Positions 6,478 to 12,979 of a stretch of DNA of 19,928 nucleotides are shown one piece after another (the first letter of the stretch is position 1; every line of letters starts with the position of its first letter). The stretch is from JAFCEV01 sp964473005 (lineage in GTDB: Archaea > Nanobdellota > Nanobdellia > Pacearchaeales > GW2011-AR1), in NCBI GenBank assembly GCA_964473005.1, contig CAYYME010000008.1, forward strand, positions 1 to 19,928, given 5' to 3'. The notes below the pieces were generated by a model. That model did not search any database, was not told the origin of the DNA, and was given only the letters and a program-made list of their open reading frames with translations. A program made the position numbers and the translations under genes.

Positions 6478-7347
6478 TTAGTTTCGTTTTTCTATTTCCT
6501 TAATTATTTGATTAAATGTTTTTTTATACTTGGGGTTTATTTCAACAACAGGCTTCATTTTTATTGTTGAATCAACAAAATCTTTTCTGTGAGGTATGTA
6601 ACCTATGACTGGAATTTTATTATTTTTTGCAAAAGCTTCTATTTTTGAACAGAATTTTTTCTCTAAATCAAATTTATTTATTACAATTCCGCTTTTAATT
6701 TTAAAATGATTTGCTAAATATAAAACCCTTTTTAAATCATGTAATGCAGAGGGAGTTGGTTCTGTTACAGCAACTATATAATCTGTTCCAACTAAGGAGG
6801 CAATTACAGGACACCCAATTCCTGCAGCAGAATCTATTATCATAATTTCGGCTTTTAATTTTTTATTAATCTCTTCAGCTTTTTCTCTAACTTTAGCGAC
6901 AATTTCGCCTGAAGCTAATTCACCTAATTTAAGTTCCCCTGTAATTAAATCAATATTATAATTTTTTCCTGTATAAATTATTCCAATTTGTTTTTTAGAC
7001 ATAGAAATTGCTCCAGTGGGACAGGCAACCATGCAAGCCTTACAACCAATACAAACATCTTTTACAAAAGCAGGATATTTTCCTTTAACAAAAACTATTG
7101 CATTTTGTTTGCAAATGGAAGCACATTTTCCGCATTTTGTGCATTTTTTAAAATCCCATTTAGGAATTGGCTGATATACACTGGAATATTTTTTTCTTTT
7201 TACAGAAAGTAATAAGTGATTATTAGGGCATTCAACATCAGCATCAATTAGCATTGTTTTTTTATTTCTCGCAAATTCTACTGCAAGTGATGTTGCCATC
7301 ATAGATTTGCCTGTCCCTCCTTTTCCACCAGTTACTGCTATTTTCAT
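6478..7347 (-). CDS. MinD/ParA-type ATPase with inserted 2[4Fe-4S] ferredoxin domain
   Basis: 289 aa, COG1149-type. A deviant Walker A motif GGKGGTGKS (residues 7-15) and IDADVECPN near the start, with IIDSAAGIGCP later, form the MinD/NBP35-like P-loop core. Inserted after the first strands is a bacterial-type ferredoxin with two complete clusters: C69, C72, C75, C79 and C99, C102, C105, C109. Relatives in anaerobes often occur beside NifX/ORP proteins; in Desulfovibrio such ATPases belong to the orange-protein (ORP) complex. Iron-sulfur or metal-cluster handling powered by ATP is a reasonable inference, but the substrate is unknown. Its start overlaps the UDG stop by 4 bp, showing translational coupling. 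Confidence 0.9.
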   Translation of the reverse strand: MKIAVTGGKGGTGKSMMATSLAVEFARNKKTMLIDADVECPNNHLLLSVKRKKYSSVYQPIPKWDFKKCTKCGKCASICKQNAIVFVKGKYPAFVKDVCIGCKACMVACPTGAISMSKKQIGIIYTGKNYNIDLITGELKLGELASGEIVAKVREKAEEINKKLKAEIMIIDSAAGIGCPVIASLVGTDYIVAVTEPTPSALHDLKRVLYLANHFKIKSGIVINKFDLEKKFCSKIEAFAKNNKIPVIGYIPHRKDFVDSTIKMKPVVEINPKYKKTFNQIIKEIEKRN

Positions 7348-7907
7348 TTTATATTTTCAAAATCTTTTTTTAATATTTTTAGCATATTAGGATCGTAAGT
7401 TGCTACAGCAGGATGGTAAATTGGTATTATTTTTATTGTTCCATTTAAAGTTGAAACATTAAAAACATTTCCATGGATTTTGCTTATACCCTGAATTTTA
7501 TCTTTTAAGTCAAATTTTTTTAATATGTAGTCAGTTGCAAAATTTCCCAGACAACAAATTATTTTTGGTTTTATGATTTCAATTTGTTCATTCAAATAAG
7601 GAGAACAAGTCTTTATTTCTTCCTGGCTTGGATTCCGATTATTCGGGGGACGGCATTTGAGAACATTAGTTATGTAAATTCTTTCTCTTTTCAAATCAAT
7701 AGAATTTAAAAGTTCATCAAAAACTTCTCCTGCTCTTCCAACAAAAGGCTTTCCTTGCTTATCTTCATTAAATCCAGGAGCTTCTCCAATGAACATTATA
7801 CCATCATTTAAGGAACCCTCTCCCAAAACAGGGTTATTTCTTGTTTTCCATAGAGGACACTTTTTGCAATTTAAGATTTCTTCTTTAAGTAACTGAAGTT
7901 TTTCCAT
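7344..7907 (-). CDS. udg: Family-4 uracil-DNA glycosylase with [4Fe-4S] cluster
   Basis: 187 aa. Removes uracil from DNA after cytosine deamination. All landmarks of the family are present: N-terminal CKKC (Cys14, Cys17), catalytic-loop GEAPGFNEDKQGKPFVGRAG (from residue 41), NVLKCRPPNNRNP with Cys85, Cys101, and the IYHPA loop with His165. The four cysteines match the cluster ligands of thermophile and archaeal UDGa. It overlaps the downstream ferredoxin-ATPase gene (ATGA-type, 4 bp) and follows the shikimate-dehydrogenase-like gene by 6 nt, so it is an operon member. It is one of two Fe-S proteins encoded side by side. Confidence 0.95.
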   Translation of the reverse strand: MEKLQLLKEEILNCKKCPLWKTRNNPVLGEGSLNDGIMFIGEAPGFNEDKQGKPFVGRAGEVFDELLNSIDLKRERIYITNVLKCRPPNNRNPSQEEIKTCSPYLNEQIEIIKPKIICCLGNFATDYILKKFDLKDKIQGISKIHGNVFNVSTLNGTIKIIPIYHPAVATYDPNMLKILKKDFENIK

Positions 7908-7913
7908 TTTTAT

Positions 7914-8978
7914 TTAAATACCAGCAACTTTTTTAAAAACTTCCAGAGCCTCTTTCTCAGAGACTTTTTTTCTATGTTTATTTAAATTAGCTTCTTGAAT
8001 CTTAAAATAGGCAGGTGCTGCTTGGTAAACTACCATGCCTAAACCATCAACTAAATTTTTAAGCCCTTCATTTTTAGCTATTGCCAAGGTTCTTGAAGGG
8101 GGATTTTTAGGAAGAACAATATCTGCTATGATAATTTTAGGATTTAATCTTTTTAATTCCCTTGCAATTGTTCTTGCCTGATTACTATTAATTCCTCCAT
8201 TTTTGTCATATTTAATATCTACAGCTGCAAATGCAGAATAATTCTCCAAAGGACCATCGCTACCCTTATCAGTTAAATTAATTGCAACATCCGGAACTGT
8301 AAAAGAATTTAATAAATACCCCCTTATTATATCTTCTCCTCCTCCAATGGCAATTTCTCCGTATTTTTTATTGAGTGCATTAGCAAGCGAAACTGCTTTA
8401 GAATATGTCCTATTTAAGATTGATATTCTATTAACTTTTTTACTTGCTATTAATTTTGCAACTTCTTTTGCTACTCCTCCTGCACCAAATATGATTATAT
8501 TGCTTTCTTCTAATTTTTTCCCGATAGAATTAAATTTTTCTTCTAAACTCTTAACAAACCCGGCAGAATCTGTGTTATAACCTATTAATTTTTTATTATC
8601 CTTAACTACGATATTTACAGAAGCTAAATCTTTGGGGTTTATTTTGTCTAACAAATCAATTCTTTCTTTCCAGCCAACCCCAAATCCTCCACCTAAATAC
8701 TTGGGGTCTGATTTTAAAGCACTTATTACAATTTCTGCATTTTCTTTAGGGTCAGCGACTAACATTATATTCCTTATGTTTAACTTTAATTTTTCGTATA
8801 AGGTATTCCACATAGCAGGGGTTTTAGCGTTATAGTCATGAGCAACTAAAGGAATTGTATATGCATCTAAACTATTTAGTTTTTTTATAGGAAAATTATT
8901 TTTTTCTGGAAGTCTTGCTATTTGAGCATATCCTTGTTCAAGCAATTCTTTTAAATTTGCAGGTTTTTTATTTGTCAT
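7914..8978 (-). CDS. Shikimate dehydrogenase-like oxidoreductase (AroE family)
   Basis: 354 aa from the ATG at 8978; the longer frame to 9005 would overlap the upstream gene, and a GGAG lies about 10 nt before 8978. The C-terminal Rossmann domain is clear: IIIFGAGGVAKEVA (from about residue 162) and ILNRTYSKA, then DIVLPKNPPSRTLA and LVDGLGMVVYQAAP as in AroE. The substrate side keeps the family's catalytic lysine (GWKERI, Lys104) and aspartate (IGYNTDSAGF, Asp137). The usual NVTxPxK motif is replaced by GGGFGVGWK, and the N-terminal 40 residues look atypical. No other shikimate-pathway gene is in the window, so the substrate may be something else. Confidence 0.8.
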   Translation of the reverse strand: MTNKKPANLKELLEQGYAQIARLPEKNNFPIKKLNSLDAYTIPLVAHDYNAKTPAMWNTLYEKLKLNIRNIMLVADPKENAEIVISALKSDPKYLGGGFGVGWKERIDLLDKINPKDLASVNIVVKDNKKLIGYNTDSAGFVKSLEEKFNSIGKKLEESNIIIFGAGGVAKEVAKLIASKKVNRISILNRTYSKAVSLANALNKKYGEIAIGGGEDIIRGYLLNSFTVPDVAINLTDKGSDGPLENYSAFAAVDIKYDKNGGINSNQARTIARELKRLNPKIIIADIVLPKNPPSRTLAIAKNEGLKNLVDGLGMVVYQAAPAYFKIQEANLNKHRKKVSEKEALEVFKKVAGI

Positions 8979-8983
8979 TTTAT

Positions 8984-9181
8984 TTATACTCCGCAATGGG
9001 GGCAAAAATTTCTTCTTGGAGTTCCTTTAATATTTTTTTGATAAAGTTCTGCATGTTCTTTGCAGCAAAAAGATTTTTTTACCTTGTTTTTAAACTCTGG
9101 GACCTTTACTTTTTCAAATATTTCATTTCCTTTATTGATTTTTTCTCCGCAATATTGACATTTCCTTTTGAATAAAACCAT
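8984..9181 (-). CDS. Small treble-clef/TRASH-like metal-binding protein
   Basis: 65 aa with seven potential metal ligands: C8-X2-C11, C39-C40-X2-H43 and C60-X2-C63. The spacing (CxxC, then FCCKEHAELY) resembles TRASH/MYM-type treble-clef domains, which bind zinc or sense metals, followed by a second half-knuckle CPHC at the end. The family assignment is by pattern only. It follows the thioredoxin gene by 14 nt and precedes the shikimate-dehydrogenase-like gene by 5 nt, so it belongs to the operon. A role in metal or redox sensing would fit the neighbours, but nothing proves it. Confidence 0.65.
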   Translation of the reverse strand: MVLFKRKCQYCGEKINKGNEIFEKVKVPEFKNKVKKSFCCKEHAELYQKNIKGTPRRNFCPHCGV

Positions 9182-9195
9182 ATTTTTTGCCTAAA

Positions 9196-9522
9196 TTATT
9201 TTAAATTTTTATCAAGCCACTTCCTAACATTAGGTTCTGGTATAACCCCCACAAATCCATCCACTACTTCTCCATTTTTGAACATCTTTACATTCGGTAT
9301 ACCCATTATCCCATATTCCTGAGATTTTACTCTTGCATTCTCGACATTAACTTTAACTAAAATAAATTTTCCTTTATATTCTTCTGCGAGTTTTTCCAAA
9401 GCAGGACTAAGCATTAAACAGGGCATGCACCAAGTTGCCCAAAAATCTATTACAACAGGAATTTCTTTTGATTTTTCTATTATTTTTTCTTCAAAATCTT
9501 GATCTGTCGCATTTATAATCAT
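9196..9522 (-). CDS. trxA: Thioredoxin
   Basis: 108-aa cytosolic thioredoxin of normal length. The active site is WATWCMPC (Cys32, Cys35), the buried aspartate is in VVIDFW and the cis-proline loop is GIMGIPNVKMF (Pro76). Glycine-rich and C-terminal helices follow as usual. The active-site dipeptide Met-Pro replaces the common Gly-Pro. It is the likely cytosolic electron donor for CcdA in the same cluster. A palindromic TATA-like region lies upstream in the 59-nt gap after the NifX-like gene, so it may also have its own promoter. Confidence 0.95.
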   Translation of the reverse strand: MIINATDQDFEEKIIEKSKEIPVVIDFWATWCMPCLMLSPALEKLAEEYKGKFILVKVNVENARVKSQEYGIMGIPNVKMFKNGEVVDGFVGVIPEPNVRKWLDKNLK

Positions 9523-9547
9523 TTTACTTTAATTTTTATTTTACATA

Positions 9548-9566
9548 AAAGATTATTTAAATCTTT
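9548..9566 (-). promoter_or_regulatory. Palindromic TATA-like region before thioredoxin
   Basis: AAAGATT (9548-9554) and AATCTTT (9560-9566) form a 7-bp inverted repeat whose centre is A/T only, giving minus-strand TTTAAATA. A start about 26 nt downstream would fall near 9531, leaving a leader of about 10 nt. It could be an internal promoter with an overlapping operator. Confidence 0.35.
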
Positions 9567-9581
9567 GTACTTTTTTTTTGT

Positions 9582-9953
9582 CTATTTCAAACCAATATGT
9601 TGCGGACCAGTTGCATCTGTTATTTGTGTTAATTTATTCTTTATGAAATTTTGTACAACCTCCTTGATTTTTCCCTGTCCTTGATAAATTTTAATTCCAA
9701 ATTGTCCAAATACAGAAAATGCTCTTGGACCTAAATTTGCAGTAATTGCTGCATCAACTTTTTCATTTGCAACAATTTCTGCTGCTGTAATCCCCGCTCC
9801 ACCCATTTGTGCTTTTGCCGTGTTTTCAATTGTCTTTACATCTTTTATCTTTTTATCTTTTATTTCTACAATTAAAAAATAATTGCACCTTCCAAATCTT
9901 GGGTCTACTTCACTTTCCAAGGTTTTCCCTGTTGAGCTTATTGCTATTTTCAT
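9582..9953 (-). CDS. NifX/NafY-like (COG1433, ORP-type) cofactor-binding protein
   Basis: 123 aa of the dinitrogenase iron-molybdenum cofactor biosynthesis fold (RNase H-like). It starts MKIAISSTGKTLESEVDPRFGRC, the family's typical opening, followed by NYFLIVEI, MGGAGITAAEIVANEKVDAAITANLGPRAF as the core, and a short C-terminal TGPQHIGLK tail. There are no nitrogenase genes here; stand-alone members bind metal-sulfur clusters, and the ORP protein of Desulfovibrio is the best-known example. It is translated from a strong GGAGGT site 11 nt before the ATG. The operon also encodes a ferredoxin-ATPase of the type paired with ORP. Confidence 0.9.
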   Translation of the reverse strand: MKIAISSTGKTLESEVDPRFGRCNYFLIVEIKDKKIKDVKTIENTAKAQMGGAGITAAEIVANEKVDAAITANLGPRAFSVFGQFGIKIYQGQGKIKEVVQNFIKNKLTQITDATGPQHIGLK

Positions 9954-10463
9954 TTATTTTTTACCTCCTTTCAAGATTTTATCAATTAAAATTCCCTGAA
10001 TTACAGAAACAGCAATCATAACTATGGCTAAAATAATTACATATTTCAATGAAAAATAAAAAATCATCAACGGCAAGAGAGGGATTTTGACTGCACGATT
10101 ATAAAGAAAACAAGCCATTAAACCATAACTCAAGCCTTTATTTTTCAACTCTGCGAGTAAGGGATACCACATATAAATTGGTCCTGTAGATAAAATTCCC
10201 CCTACAATAACATAAAACCACCTTTTAATCCCTTTTTCTCCCAAATGTTTTGAAACAAATTTTGGAGTAATAAAATAATTTGTCAGAATCATAAGAAAGA
10301 AAACCAGGATAAAAACAGGCAGGATTTTTATGAAAATTTTCCAGAAAAATTGCAGGGATGATGCAAACAGATTAAAATCTAAAAAAAGAAGTCCCAAATA
10401 AATTAACAGAACAAATATAAAAAACCAGACAGGATTACTAATTTTTTTAAGATAATTTCTCAT
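9954..10463 (-). CDS. Half-permease of the COG0701/DUF318 type, second gene
   Basis: 169 aa with about five membrane helices. The helix 2-3 region LMILTNYFITPKFVSKHLGEKG and the core SGxxx-like GGILSTGPIYMWYPLLAEL match the second half of COG0701/ArsP-type permeases (predicted efflux or uptake carriers, some for organoarsenicals). Here the permease is made from two genes: this one and the 140-aa gene 1 nt upstream. A GGAGG ribosome-binding site lies inside the last codons of that gene. The stop is immediately followed by the NifX-like gene. Substrate unknown; metal or sulfur compounds are plausible from context only. Confidence 0.7.
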   Translation of the reverse strand: MRNYLKKISNPVWFFIFVLLIYLGLLFLDFNLFASSLQFFWKIFIKILPVFILVFFLMILTNYFITPKFVSKHLGEKGIKRWFYVIVGGILSTGPIYMWYPLLAELKNKGLSYGLMACFLYNRAVKIPLLPLMIFYFSLKYVIILAIVMIAVSVIQGILIDKILKGGKK

Positions 10464-10464
10464 T

Positions 10465-10887
10465 TTATAATCCTCCTCCTAAAAGCAAAACTGTTAAAAC
10501 AGCCACAATAATCGCAAAGATAAAAGATAGGACATTTCTAATTATAGCAAATTTTTTCCCTAAAATCATTGATTCTGCAGGAAGCTGCACAATTCCTACA
10601 GTAACCCAAGCAACAAGAAAAGCAGTAACTGCAATCAAACCCACACCTATTTTTAATAACTCTCCTCCTAAGATATAACTAATTAAAGGATTTCCTGCAG
10701 AAATGCTTCCTATCAGGCTTCCAATAAAGGAATCTAAAAAAATATTTCTTGTAAAAATCTTTAAATAGAAAGATTGCGGGATGACTGTAACAAGAAAGCT
10801 CACTAATAAGATAGTTCCTAAGATTAGCGGACTGGCTTTCCAGAACATTTTTGCAGCTGAGAAAACTGCTGGTTTAAATCTTTTCAT
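10465..10887 (-). CDS. Half-permease of the COG0701/DUF318 type, first gene
   Basis: 140 aa with about four membrane helices. The conserved region is GSLIGSISAGNPLISYILGGELL, which resembles the pore-lining motif of COG0701 permeases, followed by VTVGIVQLPAESMILGKKFA. With the next gene it would rebuild a full-length permease. An AGAGG ribosome-binding site precedes the ATG, and DUF134 ends 1 nt upstream. Pairs of this kind, next to DUF134 regulators, are known in anaerobic archaea and bacteria (from general knowledge, not searched here). Confidence 0.7.
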   Translation of the reverse strand: MKRFKPAVFSAAKMFWKASPLILGTILLVSFLVTVIPQSFYLKIFTRNIFLDSFIGSLIGSISAGNPLISYILGGELLKIGVGLIAVTAFLVAWVTVGIVQLPAESMILGKKFAIIRNVLSFIFAIIVAVLTVLLLGGGL

Positions 10888-10888
10888 C

Positions 10889-11383
10889 TTATCCTCTTGT
10901 CATATTTGAACCGCATTTTGGACATTTCATTTGATAGCAGGGTTGTCCCAGTGTATGTGATTTTTTGTATCCGCATTTTGGACAGACACACTCGCCACCA
11001 GGACCAGCAGCAAATCTTCCTCCACCACGTCCTCTGCCATCAATTCCCCTGCCTATTCCAACTCCACGTCCTAATCCTCTTCCTCTTGGCTGAACCATTT
11101 TGAAATTACCTCCCTGTATTTTAATTGCATGACTGTTAATTACAGCATCAGCTAATTTTTTCCTTGCTGAACTCAATAGCCGTGATAATGTGGGTTGTGA
11201 TATTTTCATTTTTTTACTTGCTTTTCCTTGTTCTATTTCTTCAAAATCTATCAGTCTTATTGCTTCTAATTCATCAAAGCTTAGGATAGTTTCTTTTAAA
11301 TCAACTATAGGAATTCCTGCTGGTTTGAAATAAGTTACATCCGGCTGAAAAGATACTCTTCTTATTCTTCTTGGTCTTGGCAT
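10889..11383 (-). CDS. DUF134 DNA-binding regulator with C-terminal zinc knuckles
   Basis: 164 aa. Residues 1-95 are the DUF134 (COG1342) domain: MPRPRRIRRV, PAGIPIVDL, then LSFDELEAIRLIDFEE and the helix-turn-helix KMKISQPTLSRLLSSARKKLADA. A Gly/Arg-rich linker (97-130) follows, similar in style to the DUF5320 protein encoded just upstream. The C-terminus has cysteines at 132, 134, 137, 149, 154 and 157, including two CPKC knuckles, probably binding zinc or sensing redox or metal state. It is the likely regulator of this operon, possibly through the two palindromes upstream of DUF5320. The ATG lies 1 nt after the DUF5320 stop. Confidence 0.85.
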   Translation of the reverse strand: MPRPRRIRRVSFQPDVTYFKPAGIPIVDLKETILSFDELEAIRLIDFEEIEQGKASKKMKISQPTLSRLLSSARKKLADAVINSHAIKIQGGNFKMVQPRGRGLGRGVGIGRGIDGRGRGGGRFAAGPGGECVCPKCGYKKSHTLGQPCYQMKCPKCGSNMTRG

Positions 11384-11384
11384 T

Positions 11385-11540
11385 TTATCTTCTTCTAAAA
11401 CCTCTTGGTCTTCTTCCAGCTCTGATTCCTAAACCTCTTCCAAGCCTATTCCCGTTGGGTTCTGCTCCTTTGCAGTTTCCCATTTGTCTCCCTGTTCTTG
11501 GTCCTTTTCCTTCTGGTCCTGTTCCATCTCTGTTCGGCAT
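11385..11540 (-). CDS. DUF5320-type Gly/Arg-rich small protein, 51 aa
   Basis: Short gene with a start signature typical of DUF5320: MPNRDGTGPEGKGPRTGRQM, then GNC and a Gly/Arg-rich tail ending RGFRRR. The single cysteine is at residue 23. A strong ribosome-binding site (AGGAGGA on the minus strand) precedes the ATG at 11540. Function is unknown; members commonly sit beside DUF134 and NifX-like genes in anaerobes. It is the first gene of the cluster, 1 nt before the DUF134 gene, and shares the linker style of that protein. Confidence 0.8.
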   Translation of the reverse strand: MPNRDGTGPEGKGPRTGRQMGNCKGAEPNGNRLGRGLGIRAGRRPRGFRRR

Positions 11541-11571
11541 CTTAATTTCCTCCTGTTTTAGTTACTTTTAG

Positions 11572-11625
11572 TTATGAATACATATTCATAATACTATTTA
11601 AATGTTTTGGTTAGAATACCTATTC
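11572..11625 (-). promoter_or_regulatory. Operon promoter with two flanking palindromic operators
   Basis: A TATA box (minus-strand ATTTAAATA, 11595-11603) lies between two related palindromes. The downstream one, 11572-11591, is TTATGAATA-CA-TATTCATAA, with 9-bp perfect arms, and covers the expected start near 11573. The upstream one, 11614-11625, is GAATA-CC-TATTC, just beyond the BRE position. Centres are 38 bp apart, nearly symmetric about the TATA box. The shared core is GAATA-N2-TATTC. This is a likely repressor site, with the DUF134 protein the first candidate. Confidence 0.6.
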
Positions 11626-11633
11626 AGAATTAT

Positions 11634-12023
11634 TTATCTTTTAATCAATAACTGTGCTCTTCCCCAGACATCCCAGGATGTATGCACATCCTGATATCTC
11701 AAACCATCAACCAGAATATAATCTGCCCCTTTTTCTTTGACTCTTTCTTCTAATGCATTTATTGTAATGTCCAAGTTTATTCTTGGATATTCTTCTTTTT
11801 CTGGATATTTTCCATCTTTTCCTTTATCACGATAAATAAAGTGTCCATATCCACATATTCCTATGTGTTCGCCATTATGCCCAAATCTAAAATCAAACCC
11901 ATATGGAACAACTTCTCTTGCGTAAACTTTTTTAGAACTAGGCTCTAATTTTATACCATTTTTTGATTTTTTAGCGACAAAATATTCTCCATCTGTTCCT
12001 ACAAGAAGAATTTTATTATTCAT
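11634..12023 (-). CDS. Hypothetical protein, 129 aa
   Basis: Not recognised. Soluble, with mixed strands and helices: MNNKILLVGTDGEYFVAKK, an aromatic and glycine-rich middle (VVPYGFDFRFGHNG, ICGYGHFIYRDKG), then INALEERVKEKGADYILVDGLRY and a C-terminal SWDVWGRAQLLIKR. The middle holds His and Cys residues but no recognisable metal motif. A TATA-like box at 12043-12051 is 24 nt before the ATG. It is upstream of, but separate from, the DUF5320-DUF134 operon, whose operators start 9 nt after its stop. Confidence 0.6.
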   Translation of the reverse strand: MNNKILLVGTDGEYFVAKKSKNGIKLEPSSKKVYAREVVPYGFDFRFGHNGEHIGICGYGHFIYRDKGKDGKYPEKEEYPRINLDITINALEERVKEKGADYILVDGLRYQDVHTSWDVWGRAQLLIKR

Positions 12024-12086
12024 AATTTGTTAATTAGATGTTTATTTATAAGAATTATTGTACTCTCAAATCTATTTTATGATATA

Positions 12087-12398
12087 TCAGTAATCCGGCA
12101 ATTCTTCCTGAGATTTTTTTGCCTGCTCTTTTTTTGGCTTGTCTTTTTCCGGAGTTTCCTGTTCTCCTGGTTGTTCAGGGGTTTCTTTCATTTCTTCCTC
12201 TGAAACAGAATTAATCATCTCCTTGAATTTTGGGAAATTTTCAGCAGAAATTCTCACGCCTGCTTTTGTGAAGCCCGTATATCGGTCAGAACTCACAAAT
12301 TCCCTTATTGTTAAACCTCTCTGTCCTCCGAAATCATCCACCCTTATGACGATGTCAGCAGTGTCGTTTTTCCTTATTTTTCCTATGTCTTTTTCCAT
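12087..12398 (-). CDS. PC4-like single-strand DNA-binding protein
   Basis: 103 aa. Residues 1-63 fit the transcriptional coactivator PC4/p15 fold: IGKIRKNDTADIVIRVDDFG, GLTIREFVSSDRYTGFTKAG and VRISAENFPKFKEMI, matching the strand-strand-strand-helix order and the 'IREf...t.kGv.i....' core of the family. The C-terminal 40 residues are a low-complexity Glu/Lys/Pro tail (ETPEQPGEQETPEKDKPKKE). PC4 proteins bind single-stranded DNA as dimers. A TATA-like box at 12420-12427 is 25 nt before the ATG. Assignment is by pattern. Confidence 0.65.
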   Translation of the reverse strand: MEKDIGKIRKNDTADIVIRVDDFGGQRGLTIREFVSSDRYTGFTKAGVRISAENFPKFKEMINSVSEEEMKETPEQPGEQETPEKDKPKKEQAKKSQEELPDY

Positions 12399-12458
12399 GA
12401 TTAACCAAAATAAACCTCCTTTATAAATATTTTTGTGATTTTTTAATTTACAGAAAAG

Positions 12459-12488
12459 TTTAAATACTATAGCAGTCTATAGAAGACT
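12459..12488 (+). promoter_or_regulatory. Toxin-antitoxin promoter with tandem 10-bp operator repeats
   Basis: AAAAG followed by TTTAAATA (12459-12466) is a good BRE/TATA pair, centred 26 nt before the antitoxin ATG, so the mRNA is leaderless. Between them lie near-repeats with a 10-bp period: ACTATAGCAG, TCTATAGAAG, then ACTATGG running into the start codon. AGTC/GACT also form an inverted repeat. Tandem sites one helical turn apart suit cooperative binding by ribbon-helix-helix antitoxin dimers. Confidence 0.55.
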
Positions 12489-12728
12489 ATGGTTACAACA
12501 ATCCAAATTGATGAAAAGATTAAAGCAAAGCTCGATGATTTAAAGATTCATCACAGAGAAACATATAATGAATTGATATCAAGATTAATTAATGGTTGTT
12601 CTCCGGCTAATGCAGATAAAGAAAGCCTGATTGAAACAATTGAAATTTTGTCTGATCCTGAGACTATGAGGGATATTGCCCAGGCACTGGATGACTTTCA
12701 AAAAGGAAGGTTTGTTGAGCTTAAATGA
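12489..12728 (+). CDS. Antitoxin, RHH/RelB-like
   Basis: 79 aa. The N-terminus MVTTIQIDEKIKAKLDDLK followed by TYNELISRLI fits a ribbon-helix-helix DNA-binding domain (strand, helix, turn, helix), common in archaeal antitoxins. The C-terminal part (LIETIEILSDPETMRDIAQALDDFQKG) resembles toxin-binding tails that often end '...L.DPE....I..a......g'. It overlaps the toxin gene by 4 bp (ATGA), the usual order and coupling for RelBE-type systems. It probably represses its own promoter through the repeats just upstream. Confidence 0.85.
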   Translation: MVTTIQIDEKIKAKLDDLKIHHRETYNELISRLINGCSPANADKESLIETIEILSDPETMRDIAQALDDFQKGRFVELK

Positions 12729-12979
12729 ACTATAGGATTTTTCTTTCTCCTAAAGCAAATAATTTTCTGAGAAAACTGGATAAAAAAGATAAAGAAAGAG
12801 TTGAAAAGAAATTAAAAGATTTGCGTGATAATCCTGAACTTGGAAAACCACTTACAGCTAATTTAGCAGGATTATGGGATTTAAGGATGGGAGATTACAG
12901 AGCATTATACCAAATAAAACATAATGAACTCTTAATTCTTGTTTTGAAGATTGGACGTAGAAAGAATGTTTATGGTTAA
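12725..12979 (+). CDS. relE: RelE/ParE-superfamily toxin
   Basis: 84 aa, full length for the family. The pattern is helix LSPKANNFLRKLDKKDKERVEKKLKDL, DNPELGKPL, the strand GLWDLRMGDYRALYQI, and the C-terminal strand ILVLKIGRRKNVYG. The basic residues expected for ribosome-dependent mRNA cleavage in RelE are present (Arg54, Arg59, Lys75, Arg78, Arg79) and the last aromatic residue is Tyr83. It looks intact. It forms an operon with the antitoxin and ends 4 bp inside the convergent gene at 12976. Confidence 0.9.
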   Translation: MNYRIFLSPKANNFLRKLDKKDKERVEKKLKDLRDNPELGKPLTANLAGLWDLRMGDYRALYQIKHNELLILVLKIGRRKNVYG

